A DNA stretch of 64,000 bases, taken from positions 434,001 to 498,000 of the forward strand of contig NZ_JACHXZ010000003.1 of assembly GCF_014192475.1 (NCBI RefSeq), given 5' to 3'. Each line of letters opens with the position of its first letter. The first letter of the stretch is position 1. Shown here one piece after another: positions 8,896-17,663 of the stretch. A model generated the notes under the pieces. It saw only the letters and a list, made by a program, of their open reading frames with translations, ran no database searches and was not told the DNA's origin. Position numbers and translations under genes: made by a program. Source of the stretch: Simiduia aestuariiviva (lineage in GTDB: Bacteria > Pseudomonadota > Gammaproteobacteria > Pseudomonadales > Cellvibrionaceae).

Positions 8896-9071
8896 GCGGC
8901 AAACTGTCGCAACAAGTCATCAAAAAGGCGCACCTTTTCGATGAATTACATCTTTTAGATGCCCAGTTGAACTTCACTTCGGTGAAATATTGGCCAACAA
9001 TTGGGGAACCCGACTAGGGTTAAACAGGTCTAGATGTCAATACGAACACCGTTAAGCTAACAATCAATTGT
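8896..9071 (+). other. Hairpin-rich leader or spacer upstream of fecR
   Basis: No gene is seen in the 334 bases between the fecI and fecR genes, but this part holds a string of short hairpins. They are 8896-8910 (GCGGCA/TGTCGC), 8918-8943 (an 11-pair stem with one mismatch, CGCA loop), 8949-8961 (CATCT/AGATG), 8973-8986 (TTCAC, UUCG-type loop, GTGAA), 8994-9004 (CCAA/TTGG), 9007-9021 (AACCC/GGGTT) and 9060-9071 (ACAAT/ATTGT). The last ends six bases before the GGAA ribosome site of fecR. It matches no riboswitch I recognise. Confidence 0.45.
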
Positions 9072-9085
9072 ATTTTGGAAACAAC

Positions 9086-10078
9086 GTGAAACCATCAGAG
9101 CAACACAAATTATCCGAGGAAGCGACCCGCTGGATCGCACGCCTGCGCTCTGATGGAGCCGACGGTCTAGACAAAGCCAGTTTTTCACGCTGGTTAAACC
9201 GCAGCCCAGAACACGAACAAGCCTTTGACGCAGCCCTTACAGACTGGCAGACAGTTGCGGCGCTGCAATATAGCGCAATTGCTCAGGCCAGCCTTCGCAG
9301 ACCAGACACCCAAACCACTACTTCCTGGTTGTGGCATTGGCAAGGTGCAGCCATCGCATCATTTGCGCTAGTGGCGGTATTAACCGCAGGTTACTTCCAG
9401 CAGATGAGCGACTCAGCCGCAACCGCTAGCCAACACTTCGCCACCGCCCGCGGTGAGCAACGCCTGATAAAGCTAGAAGACGGTTCCGAAATCAAGCTCA
9501 ACACAGACTCGTCCATTCACGTCGAGTACTCTGAGGCCAAGCGCTTCCTAGTTCTCGATAAAGGTGAGGCCTTCTTTAAAGTAGCTTCGAATCGCGCCCG
9601 GCCATTTGTCGTCAACGTCGGCGACGGCACCGTGACCGCGGTAGGTACGGCTTTTGGCATCAATCGCACAGCCGGCAATATCGAAGTCACCGTGCTAGAG
9701 GGTATCGTGAGCGTCAAAGAAAAAGAGACGCAACCGCAAATCAAACCCGAATCCCGTCTGGTAAAAGCGGATGAACGCCTAACCTTGGATAAACAAGGAT
9801 TATCCGAAGTTCGCTCAGCTAACGCGACGCAATACCTCGCCTGGAAAGACAGCCTGCTCGTACTCGAAAATCAGCCGCTGCCCACCGCACTGGCCGAACT
9901 CAATCGCTATCTCGATACACCCGTAGACGCCACCCACCCGTCACTTGCACGCTTAAAAGTGTCAGGTACATTCAGCCTTCAGACTCCCGAGTCAACCTTG
10001 GCGGCACTGGTTACAACCTTCAACCTCTCTCAAGACGACAGCGGTGACCGCCCCCGCTTGTACGCTCGCGACGAATAA
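9086..10078 (+). CDS. FecR-family anti-sigma factor
   Basis: A 330-residue single-pass inner-membrane protein. The N-terminal cytoplasmic part (about 1-80) is a FecR N-terminal domain with ATRWIARLRSD and FSRWLNRSPEHEQAFD, which should bind the sigma factor. A membrane segment follows at about 88-106 (ASFALVAVLTAGYF). A periplasmic FecR domain then covers about 120-225 (RLIKLEDGSEIKLN, AFFKVASNRARPFVV, GTAFGIN), and a C-terminal STN-like part (LAELNRYLDTPV) contacts the receptor. I choose GTG 9086 over TTG 9068 because GGAA lies five to eight bases before it. It should relay ligand binding at the TonB receptor to the FecI-like sigma. The receptor gene starts 143 bases downstream. Confidence 0.92.
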   Translation: MKPSEQHKLSEEATRWIARLRSDGADGLDKASFSRWLNRSPEHEQAFDAALTDWQTVAALQYSAIAQASLRRPDTQTTTSWLWHWQGAAIASFALVAVLTAGYFQQMSDSAATASQHFATARGEQRLIKLEDGSEIKLNTDSSIHVEYSEAKRFLVLDKGEAFFKVASNRARPFVVNVGDGTVTAVGTAFGINRTAGNIEVTVLEGIVSVKEKETQPQIKPESRLVKADERLTLDKQGLSEVRSANATQYLAWKDSLLVLENQPLPTALAELNRYLDTPVDATHPSLARLKVSGTFSLQTPESTLAALVTTFNLSQDDSGDRPRLYARDE

Positions 10079-10221
10079 GATATAACCATTCTTTCGACCC
10101 TCACTATTTGAAGATAACTTCAGGTGAGGCTTCGCCTTTTTATAAGCTTCAGTTATATAAACACTGAACTTTAGACATGTGACCGCACACTAAGAACTGC
10201 GGCGCCGTCAATGCGAGAGAG

Positions 10222-13170
10222 ATGCAGAGAGCCCATACAACCCTCAAGCTGTTGGCATGGATTGCCGCAGGCATTAGCCTGCCCCTCCAGACCGCGCATG
10301 CTGCACTGGACGGCAAAGTCCTGCCCGCCGCACAAGCGCTGGACACCAGCCCGTTGCTCGCGGACCACCTCATCGAACTTGGCCGCAAAAGCGACGTCAG
10401 CATCGTGTTTCCCAGCAGGCTCCTTACCGGTAAATTGGCGCCCAAACTGCTACCTCAAACTCAGGCGATCGGCACCATAGAGGCGCTGACACTGCTGCTG
10501 GAAGGATCGGGGCTCACCTATAAGATTATTAACGATCAGGTGATCGCTATCACTGCCCTGCCCAAAGATGCAGTGACACCGCAAGCACAACCGTTAAATT
10601 ACTATCTCGAAGAAATTGCCGTGGTTGGCCAGCAATTTACCGGCAGCCGCATAAAAAACAGCAACGTCCTCGGCGCATCGCCCGTGGATGTGATCTCACA
10701 GCCAGAGCTAGCAGCCAGCGGAGCCCAGTCACTGGGGGAGTTCCTTAAATTTATCCCCACTGTGGCAGGCAACTCGACATCAACCGCCGTGAGCAATGGC
10801 GGGGACGGCACGGCTACAGTGACATTGCGAGGCCTGCCCGCAAATAACACATTGGTACTGCTCAATGGCCAGCGCACTGCCTATGCGGGGCTGGCTGGCG
10901 ACGCCATCGACTTGAATTCCATCCCCCCCGCTGCCGTAGAGCGCATTGAGATACTGAAAGATGGCGCTTCCGCACTCTATGGCTCCGATGCCATTGCCGG
11001 TGTTGTTAACATCATCATGCGGCAGAGCTTTAAAGGCTTTCAGGTTGAGCAATTCTACGGGGAGACATCCCGAGCCGACCTTGAAACAAGCACAACAAAT
11101 CTCATTTGGGGCCAAACCTCGGATGCCGGATCACTGATGATTGCCGGTTCCTACTTTCAGCAACGAGGCATTGAGAGCAGGAATAGAGCCATCTCCACCT
11201 CAGCAGATAACCGAGGACTGGGTGGCACCGACCTGCGCTCTAGTGCAACCCCCGAAGGCCGCTACACATTGGCAAACGGCGTCAATACCCTGATAGCCGA
11301 TACGGACGGTACCGATTCGTCCCACTATAGAGCCGCAACCGAAGAAGATCTTTTTAATTATTCTGATTACACCTCTGCGATTTCGCCGTCCAGCCGCGCC
11401 AGCCTATTTGGCTCAGGCCGATTAGAGCTCGGACACACCATTAGTGCGTTCATGGACGCCTCATTCACCTCCACCGAGGCCACCATTACCTTGGCGCCCA
11501 CGCCACTGTTTACCGCATTTGAACGCGACCCCATTACAGTCACTGAAAATCAACACTACAACCCATTCGGCGAACCGCTAACCGATATTCGCAAGCGTTT
11601 TATTGAGCTCGGCGCCCGTGAGCAAATCAACGAAGCACAAAGCTACCGAGTTAACTGGGGCCTAGAGGGCGACAACAGCATTTTGCGGTGGCAACTCAAT
11701 CAGTTTTGGAGCAGAACTGATGCCCGCGTTGAATACACGCGCCTGCTAAACGGTGATCGCGTACAGTCGGCACTGTCAGCAGAATGCCCAACGACACCAG
11801 AGTGCGTGCCACTGAACCTTTTCGGCCCTACCGGCTCAATAACCCCCGACATGATTAACTATGTCGCCACTGATAGCCGCACCAGTGGCCACAGCCAACT
11901 TGCTGGCATCAGTTTTACCATGGACGCGCCGGTGGCGGAATTAGACGCCGGTGAACTGCTCGCTGCAGCTGGCTTCGAAGTGCGCCGAGAAGATACACGG
12001 CGCACTCCCTCCAGCGACGAAAGCTTTTTAATCGGAGGCGGAGATTCCAGTAATACGGAGGGCGCGCGAAGCATCGCCGAGATGTTTGCGGAAGCGCAGA
12101 TCCCGCTGGTCAAGAGCCATCCCTTTGCGCACTCGCTCGATCTGGAGCTGGCGGGTCGCCTGTCTCACTACAGCGACTTCGGCTCGGCTAGCACGCCCAA
12201 AGTTGGACTGCGCTATCAACCGGTATCGGGCCTGCTACTAAGAAGCACCTTCTCCAAAGGATTCCGGGCGCCCAGCCTCAACGAGCTGCACAAAGGTGGC
12301 AATACCACCCAAGCCTTCCTGAACGATCCCTGTGCAGACCCCATTAATGCAGACTTACTGCCAGGGTGCCCACAGCAAAGCGACCCTACGCGCACCCAAT
12401 ATTTAACGGAGTTTGGCGGCTCGCAAACGCTTGAACCGGAGCGCAGCACCAATAAAACCTTAGGCGTTGTCTTAACCCCCAGCAGCCTGCCGGGCCTATT
12501 CGCCAACGTCGACTTTTTTTGGATTGAACAAACCAACGTTGTGGATGCATCGGCCCAGTACATCCTGAATCAGAATGCGCAAAATGGGGTATTCAGCGAC
12601 CGAGTGCTGCGCAATGAAGATGGCGACATCGAGCGCATCAACGCTAGCTTCCTCAATATCGGCCGACGGAAACTGAGCGGTATTGACCTCACACTTAGGT
12701 ATCAGCACCTTTTGGAAGATGGCGTCGCCACCTTTTCTGTGAATGCCGCACACCTGCGCCACTTTGAAGACCAATTGACACCCAATGCCCCCGCCGAAGA
12801 TATTGCCGGCACTTTTTCTGACGAGGCCTCCGAAGGCAATGGCTCCCTGCCAAAGTGGAAGGCCAACACTGGCCTGAATTGGAAGCTAGAGAACTTAGAC
12901 CTGCATTACACCATTAATTTCATTAGCAGCCTCAAAGAGGAAATCCCAAAAACGCAGCAAAGTCGGCACATAAAAAGCTGGATCACCCATGACCTACAAC
13001 TGAGTTACATCCTGCCCTTCCAAAAGGGCTTAAAACTCACCCTTGGCGCCGACAATCTGCTCGATATCCCCGCCCCGTTTGCCGCCTCTGCCTTCAACGA
13101 CAGCATGGACAGCAGAACCCACGACCTCAAAGGCAGGTATTGGTATGGGCGAGTGAGATTGCTGCTATAA
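10222..13170 (+). CDS. TonB-dependent receptor with N-terminal signalling (STN) domain
   Basis: A 982-residue outer-membrane receptor. A signal peptide is cleaved about residue 27 (after AHA). An STN domain covers about 45-115 (LIELGRKSDVSIVFP, IEALTLLLEGSGLTY), as in FecA-type receptors that signal through FecR. The plug follows at about 130-260, with LRGLPANNTLVLLNGQR and KDGASALYGSDAIAGVVNI, and then a 22-strand barrel to the C-terminus. The end is R-L-L-L rather than the usual terminal aromatic residue, which is a deviation from most barrel proteins. Location after fecI and fecR supports a cell-surface signalling trio. The ligand is unknown: the family covers siderophores, peptides, glycans and vitamins. 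The AspH-like gene starts 15 bases later and may be co-transcribed. Confidence 0.93.
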   Translation: MQRAHTTLKLLAWIAAGISLPLQTAHAALDGKVLPAAQALDTSPLLADHLIELGRKSDVSIVFPSRLLTGKLAPKLLPQTQAIGTIEALTLLLEGSGLTYKIINDQVIAITALPKDAVTPQAQPLNYYLEEIAVVGQQFTGSRIKNSNVLGASPVDVISQPELAASGAQSLGEFLKFIPTVAGNSTSTAVSNGGDGTATVTLRGLPANNTLVLLNGQRTAYAGLAGDAIDLNSIPPAAVERIEILKDGASALYGSDAIAGVVNIIMRQSFKGFQVEQFYGETSRADLETSTTNLIWGQTSDAGSLMIAGSYFQQRGIESRNRAISTSADNRGLGGTDLRSSATPEGRYTLANGVNTLIADTDGTDSSHYRAATEEDLFNYSDYTSAISPSSRASLFGSGRLELGHTISAFMDASFTSTEATITLAPTPLFTAFERDPITVTENQHYNPFGEPLTDIRKRFIELGAREQINEAQSYRVNWGLEGDNSILRWQLNQFWSRTDARVEYTRLLNGDRVQSALSAECPTTPECVPLNLFGPTGSITPDMINYVATDSRTSGHSQLAGISFTMDAPVAELDAGELLAAAGFEVRREDTRRTPSSDESFLIGGGDSSNTEGARSIAEMFAEAQIPLVKSHPFAHSLDLELAGRLSHYSDFGSASTPKVGLRYQPVSGLLLRSTFSKGFRAPSLNELHKGGNTTQAFLNDPCADPINADLLPGCPQQSDPTRTQYLTEFGGSQTLEPERSTNKTLGVVLTPSSLPGLFANVDFFWIEQTNVVDASAQYILNQNAQNGVFSDRVLRNEDGDIERINASFLNIGRRKLSGIDLTLRYQHLLEDGVATFSVNAAHLRHFEDQLTPNAPAEDIAGTFSDEASEGNGSLPKWKANTGLNWKLENLDLHYTINFISSLKEEIPKTQQSRHIKSWITHDLQLSYILPFQKGLKLTLGADNLLDIPAPFAASAFNDSMDSRTHDLKGRYWYGRVRLLL

Positions 13171-13185
13171 ACTGAATTCTCAACT

Positions 13186-14259
13186 ATGACCGCCAACAAA
13201 ATTACTCCAGCAATTGAATACTCTTGGCAACAATATGTTAAGGGCGATAGATCTGGCGCTCTGACGACTGTATTCAAAGAGTACCAAAGAGCACCCCAAA
13301 ACGCGCTTGCTCTATTATTCTTAAGTACGTATTGCAATGACCACCAACTCGAAGAGGCCGCATGCGCAGCTTCAATCGCTGATGAATTAAATGGCGCATC
13401 GCTTTTTCTTTGGAGCAGCAATGGTGTACCCGACCCCATACGCCATGCATCCAAAATAAGCGTTGAAAAACTAAACCAATTTTTAGCCTCAAAACATGTT
13501 GATCACACGAAAAATTCGACGGTAAGAATTCAAAAAAGTTGTTGGGCAAAAAATCAGAAACCCAAACCTGGCTACCTCAAAGAAAACCAGTCGCCCCACC
13601 TGTTTTTCATACCCGACCTCCCCTCAAACGGATGGCATGACACAAGCGGCTTAGAGTGGCACAAATATTTTTGTGAAAAAATTGACTCCATTCGAAAAGA
13701 AATCATCTCCACCTGGCACAATAACCAGATGCTCGGAAGACCATATCTGAAGCAGCCTCCCAACAAAGAATTTGTAGAAATCAGCAGTAACAAAAACTGG
13801 GAATCCTTCGATCTTTATTTAGAAGGGAAGCGTTGCGATTTTTTTAAAAATCTAGAAGAGACAGAAAAAGCTCTAGAACAAGCACCTTTATTTTGCATTG
13901 ACGAAAACCCTGAGGAAGTATTTTTGTCAATTCTAAAGTCAGGTCAAAAAATCCCTCCTCACTACGGTCTTGGCAACCATGCGCTAACTATCCACTGCCC
14001 CATAATAATCCCTGATTCCGGGTGCTCGATAACAGTAAACAAGGAAAAAAAACATTGGAATCAACGGGATCTTCTTGCCTTTGACGACAGCTTTATTCAT
14101 CACGCCGAAAATGAAAGCCAAGATGACAGGGTAGTTCTAATATTCAGCGTTTGGCATCCAGATCTAAAAAATACAGAGATAGCAGATCTACAATCTATAT
14201 TTAAAAAAAGAAAATTGTGGCTAAAAAAACGAAACGACAAGCTTGCATCGTTAGGATAG
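13186..14259 (+). CDS. Aspartyl/asparaginyl beta-hydroxylase-like protein with helical N-terminus
   Basis: A 357-residue soluble protein. Residues 1-110 look helical and TPR-like. Residues about 120-325 are an Asp/Asn beta-hydroxylase domain (AspH family, Fe(II)/2-oxoglutarate dependent). Likely iron ligands are His 270 and His 305 in FDDSFIH, the family's two-histidine site, and Arg 315 may bind 2-oxoglutarate. The SVWHPDL end of the domain is also typical. The Arg that usually sits two residues before the first His (L-R-x-H) is Thr here. Such enzymes hydroxylate Asp/Asn in peptides or in carrier-bound residues. The gene begins 15 bases after the TonB receptor and its last nine bases overlap the convergent sulfotransferase gene. 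It is markedly A+T-rich (20 G+C in the 60 bases 13501-13560). Confidence 0.75.
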   Translation: MTANKITPAIEYSWQQYVKGDRSGALTTVFKEYQRAPQNALALLFLSTYCNDHQLEEAACAASIADELNGASLFLWSSNGVPDPIRHASKISVEKLNQFLASKHVDHTKNSTVRIQKSCWAKNQKPKPGYLKENQSPHLFFIPDLPSNGWHDTSGLEWHKYFCEKIDSIRKEIISTWHNNQMLGRPYLKQPPNKEFVEISSNKNWESFDLYLEGKRCDFFKNLEETEKALEQAPLFCIDENPEEVFLSILKSGQKIPPHYGLGNHALTIHCPIIIPDSGCSITVNKEKKHWNQRDLLAFDDSFIHHAENESQDDRVVLIFSVWHPDLKNTEIADLQSIFKKRKLWLKKRNDKLASLG

Positions 14260-16077
14260 TGGCAGACCCAGCCTCTTTCTGCACTGATACGCACCCTGTG
14301 CTTTGCCATACAAACTTACAAACTTGGTCCAATCTACATCCTTTCGCCCCAAGGGCTTGTTTACCTGCTGGGAACTGAAAGTAAAAGTCGGCTTATACAC
14401 AGGTGTATTATTTTGGCGCTCTAAAAGCTCAATATTTAAAAAACTCATTGCACTTTTCAACCACGCTTCTTCGTCCTCGATCACCTGCTCCAAATCCACA
14501 ACCAAAAATCGGCCTGGAAAAATAGTATTGAGAGCACTCATATATTCGTCAACCGCTCCAACAAACTCGCCTAGCGATGACAAACTGACAGCGTAGCTAT
14601 GCCCCAAAGGAAAAGGCTTATCAAAAATCGAAAGCATAATATCAATCGGATTACGCCTCATATAAATCACCCTAGCCTCAGGGAAAAACAACTGCAACAG
14701 ACCTACATACTGAAAATTATGCGGCATTTTATCAATAATTTTCAGGTCGCCTTCAAAAAATTCCGCATACTCAGCGCGAAAATCTTCGACATCATCTGCA
14801 GAGGGTGGAAAAGATGCCCATCCTCGCTGTAGATCATGAAAATATTTTTGCATCGTATATTCAAGCGCTTCGGACTCACCAACGTTTCTATAGCCTACAT
14901 ACTTTTCCAGCAATGATGCCATAATGGTTGTTCCAGATCTGGGAGTACCCACTACAAATATTGGCCCAGACCCATCCACCTCTAATACCGAGGTACCCGC
15001 CAACACCTGTCCTGATAATGAAAAAAGCTTGGCCAACGAATCTTTCAATGCAGGCCAGCTGTATCTCCCGCCATTTTTGGCGTTTGACTGCTCTTGGGCA
15101 TTATTAGCCTGGTAGATCATATCTTCATACTGACCAACGTAACCCAAAGTCCTCGCGAGCTTCGCCAAACCGTAGTAATACATCGAAATTTCGTACAAAT
15201 CCGAGCAATCCGAAACCTTATGAAAAACTCTTTCTTTCAATGAGTCAAAGTCCGAGCCTGAAACGCTCTCAATGCATTTATAAAACAATTCTCCACTAGT
15301 TGGGATTTCCGACAACTCCTCCACTACACCCTTCACATCTCTCTGGTACCGAATGTAGAGCGACTTCGCACTGGGCCGCTCGAGATTTAACCTGTTGAAG
15401 TAGTACTCAGCGCTCGCCACGTTTCTGGCAAGCAAGGAAAGGTCCAAAGCCTTCTCTATTAACGTGTCACTTTCGGAATTTTTTGCAATACTTGAAAACA
15501 GCGATAGCGCCTTACTGTAGGAATTCAGCGCTAAATAAGATTCGAGCAATACAAGAGACTTGGATAATTCAGGACACCGCTGAAAATTCTTATCTGCGAT
15601 AGAAATTACTGTATAGTACAATCCGCGCTGCATGCAGTAACCTGCAACAACGTTAAAATCTAAAACAGAAAAATTTTCTATTTCACATGTTATTTCGGGC
15701 AGGTAGACAAGCCCAATGGAGCTCTCTAAATGCTGACAAAGAGGCACCAGCTCTTGGGAACTAAGCCTTAGAGAAACCTGACCCGTAAAGCCCTTGAAGA
15801 ACCAGCGCAATTTACCTGCACCCGCAAAGCCTCCGAGCAACTCAATGAACCTCAAGCCTTTGTTATTCGAGCTCTCCAGGTATCGCAGCCCACAACTCAG
15901 TGCCAATTCCTTTAAACCGAGACGTAGTGCACTTGGTATGACCAAGGAAATCAGAATATCGGGCCCAGCAGTAACGTTAAATAGGGTTAATACATTTGCA
16001 TACTCCCCTTGACGGAAGTATGCTCTTGCTTTGTCCAACTTCGATTCCGCAGACAAACCAACAAATCGCTTATTCAT
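14251..16077 (-). CDS. TPR-repeat sulfotransferase
   Basis: A 608-residue protein. Residues 1-350 form helical repeats of TPR type (for example ARAYFRQGEYANVLTLF near the start). The C-terminal 240 residues are a sulfotransferase domain: PAPS 5'-phosphosulfate loop GTPRSGTT (377-384), Lys in DKMPHN near 450, and the 3'-phosphate motif IYMRRNP near 471-477. It should transfer sulfate from PAPS to a hydroxyl or tyrosine of an acceptor held by the repeats; the acceptor is unknown. No signal peptide is visible. The ATG at 16077 abuts the ATG of the divergent oxygenase gene (CATATG), so its promoter and ribosome site must lie inside that gene. The 3' end overlaps the AspH-like gene by nine bases. 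Confidence 0.85.
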   Translation of the reverse strand: MNKRFVGLSAESKLDKARAYFRQGEYANVLTLFNVTAGPDILISLVIPSALRLGLKELALSCGLRYLESSNNKGLRFIELLGGFAGAGKLRWFFKGFTGQVSLRLSSQELVPLCQHLESSIGLVYLPEITCEIENFSVLDFNVVAGYCMQRGLYYTVISIADKNFQRCPELSKSLVLLESYLALNSYSKALSLFSSIAKNSESDTLIEKALDLSLLARNVASAEYYFNRLNLERPSAKSLYIRYQRDVKGVVEELSEIPTSGELFYKCIESVSGSDFDSLKERVFHKVSDCSDLYEISMYYYGLAKLARTLGYVGQYEDMIYQANNAQEQSNAKNGGRYSWPALKDSLAKLFSLSGQVLAGTSVLEVDGSGPIFVVGTPRSGTTIMASLLEKYVGYRNVGESEALEYTMQKYFHDLQRGWASFPPSADDVEDFRAEYAEFFEGDLKIIDKMPHNFQYVGLLQLFFPEARVIYMRRNPIDIMLSIFDKPFPLGHSYAVSLSSLGEFVGAVDEYMSALNTIFPGRFLVVDLEQVIEDEEAWLKSAMSFLNIELLERQNNTPVYKPTFTFSSQQVNKPLGRKDVDWTKFVSLYGKAQGAYQCRKRLGLPLS

Positions 16078-16794
16078 ATGCTCAAACTCAACAAAAAAAT
16101 AACCCCCTTAAGCTTAGCGGAACGCTATAAAAACAACGGCTACATTCAAATAGAAAATATCCTAGCCTCCCCCGACGCACAACAGCTGCACGAAAAATTT
16201 GCCAGGCAAAAAGAATGGAACATGGCATTCAGAAAACTTGGTGCACACCAAGACCTAAGCTATCAATCATACCTGCAATGGCCGGAAGCACACAAAAAGA
16301 CTCTAAAAAGCTATCTTGATGATAGCGCAAAAAGAGAATTTCAGTACTGCTATCAAAACATACCTATTTTCGACCTTTGCCACAACAAACAATGCCACGT
16401 TGCATTGTTTAATTCGATCTATCAATTCGTCAATTCGTCAGATTTTTTGAATTTTGCTAGAGAGTTAACCAACGAAAACAAAATAGATTTTGCAGACTGC
16501 CAAATGACCTTTTATCAAAGCGGAAACTTTCTTAACTTGCACGATGACAACGTTAAAAATAAGGGTAGAATAGCGGCCTACGTCATAAATCTCACCAAAA
16601 ACTGGAAGCCTGACGACGGCGGGGACTTATCAATTGAAAAAACCCTGTCTGGCAAGAAGATTATCTCCTCTCTCCCTCCGACCTTCAACAGCTTGAATAT
16701 TTTCAGTGTGCCACAAGATCATCAGGTTAATAGAATTAAAGACCACTCGAATTTAAAGCGCTACGCTATAACTGGCTGGCTAAGACAGAGCTAG
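16078..16794 (+). CDS. 2OG-Fe(II) oxygenase (prolyl-hydroxylase fold)
   Basis: A 238-residue soluble oxygenase. The iron triad is visible as His 155, Asp 157 (in LHDDNV) and His 215 (PQDHQV), with Arg 228 (KRYAITGWL) for 2-oxoglutarate. The INLTKNW...DDGGDL pattern is that of the P4H/Ofd1-like group, which hydroxylates Pro or other residues, or small molecules. The frame is open back to 16009, but I start at ATG 16078, since the protein then begins with a typical short helix and the upstream part is antisense to the sulfotransferase gene. No Shine-Dalgarno is visible. The stop codon shares CTAG with the stop of the methyltransferase gene on the other strand. The gene is A+T-rich like its neighbours. 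Confidence 0.82.
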   Translation: MLKLNKKITPLSLAERYKNNGYIQIENILASPDAQQLHEKFARQKEWNMAFRKLGAHQDLSYQSYLQWPEAHKKTLKSYLDDSAKREFQYCYQNIPIFDLCHNKQCHVALFNSIYQFVNSSDFLNFARELTNENKIDFADCQMTFYQSGNFLNLHDDNVKNKGRIAAYVINLTKNWKPDDGGDLSIEKTLSGKKIISSLPPTFNSLNIFSVPQDHQVNRIKDHSNLKRYAITGWLRQS

Positions 16795-17663
16795 ACTTTT
16801 TGTCCGCGTACAGAAAGCGCAACCTTCTCCATACAATCTCTGAGAAAAACATATTCAACCCTTACACTGGTGGTAAGCTCTGAGGAAAAGTATGATAACG
16901 CTTCGTCTTCACTCATAGCTGAATGCCTCATACTTTCCGTTCGCTGAAAATCGTTTTGAACTCTCTGTTTAAAAGCTCTAAAAAAATCAATGGATGAATG
17001 ACCTTCACGGGTCATCGATATCAATTTCTCAATACCAGAAATTACCTGACCAGAAACAGACTTGGTTTTCTTATCAGCAGACGCAATAAAATCTTGAATA
17101 GTATGCACCACCTCCCCCGCTGACCCCCGACCCATAAAGAAGCTTTCAGCAGTATCTAGTACGCCCCCGCTTCGCAATAACACTTCAAGCTCCTTCACTT
17201 TTTCAGAAGCCATTGTATCGATCGCTCCACCCTTTAGATGTACCAAAAAGTTAAATCTACCACCGGGTTTCATTAAGCAAGAAAAATGCTCAAAGGCTTT
17301 TTCTCGATGTAAATATTCTATGCCAAACTGGCTAACACAGATATCATAGCTACCTAGGCGCTCCAATTGATCCTTCGACAAATCAAATCCACTAAAAAAC
17401 TCTTCCCAAGCAGCATTACCATCAATAGATTCGGGGGTTACTTTGGCGTAATCCACCCCATACATTGATAAACGGGAGTTCGCCAAGAGCATCTGTGTAC
17501 CTACTGCACCTCTGCCAGCACAAAGATCCAACACGCTTTCGGCATTCAACGTTTGTGAGAATTTCTGCCAATATTCATTTAGCTCTATAGCAGCACGCCC
17601 TTCGACACCAAAAGCCTGTGTGCCGCCCAGCTCCCAGAATGAATCCCAAGCAATCCTACTCAT
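16791..17663 (-). CDS. Class I SAM-dependent methyltransferase
   Basis: A 290-residue cytoplasmic protein. Motif I VLDLCAGRGAVG at about residues 44-55 binds S-adenosylmethionine, an acidic residue at the end of strand 2 lies in YGVDYA, and motif IV/post-I elements appear as SQFGIEYL and LMKPGGRFNFLVH, so residues 30-165 make a standard Rossmann methyltransferase fold. The C-terminal 120 residues are helical and specific to this protein. ATG 17663 overlaps the end of the upstream TPR-oxygenase gene by eight bases (ATGAGTAG), which suggests translational coupling; a TTG 27 bases earlier is less likely. The substrate is unknown. By context it may act on the same target as the hydroxylases. Confidence 0.85.
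   Translation of the reverse strand: MSRIAWDSFWELGGTQAFGVEGRAAIELNEYWQKFSQTLNAESVLDLCAGRGAVGTQMLLANSRLSMYGVDYAKVTPESIDGNAAWEEFFSGFDLSKDQLERLGSYDICVSQFGIEYLHREKAFEHFSCLMKPGGRFNFLVHLKGGAIDTMASEKVKELEVLLRSGGVLDTAESFFMGRGSAGEVVHTIQDFIASADKKTKSVSGQVISGIEKLISMTREGHSSIDFFRAFKQRVQNDFQRTESMRHSAMSEDEALSYFSSELTTSVRVEYVFLRDCMEKVALSVRGQKV

Noticed and set aside
8896-9071. Cyclic di-GMP or other named riboswitch in the fecR leader
   Set aside because: The hairpin string does not show the conserved bases of GEMM or cobalamin riboswitches that I can recall; it is left as an unassigned leader.
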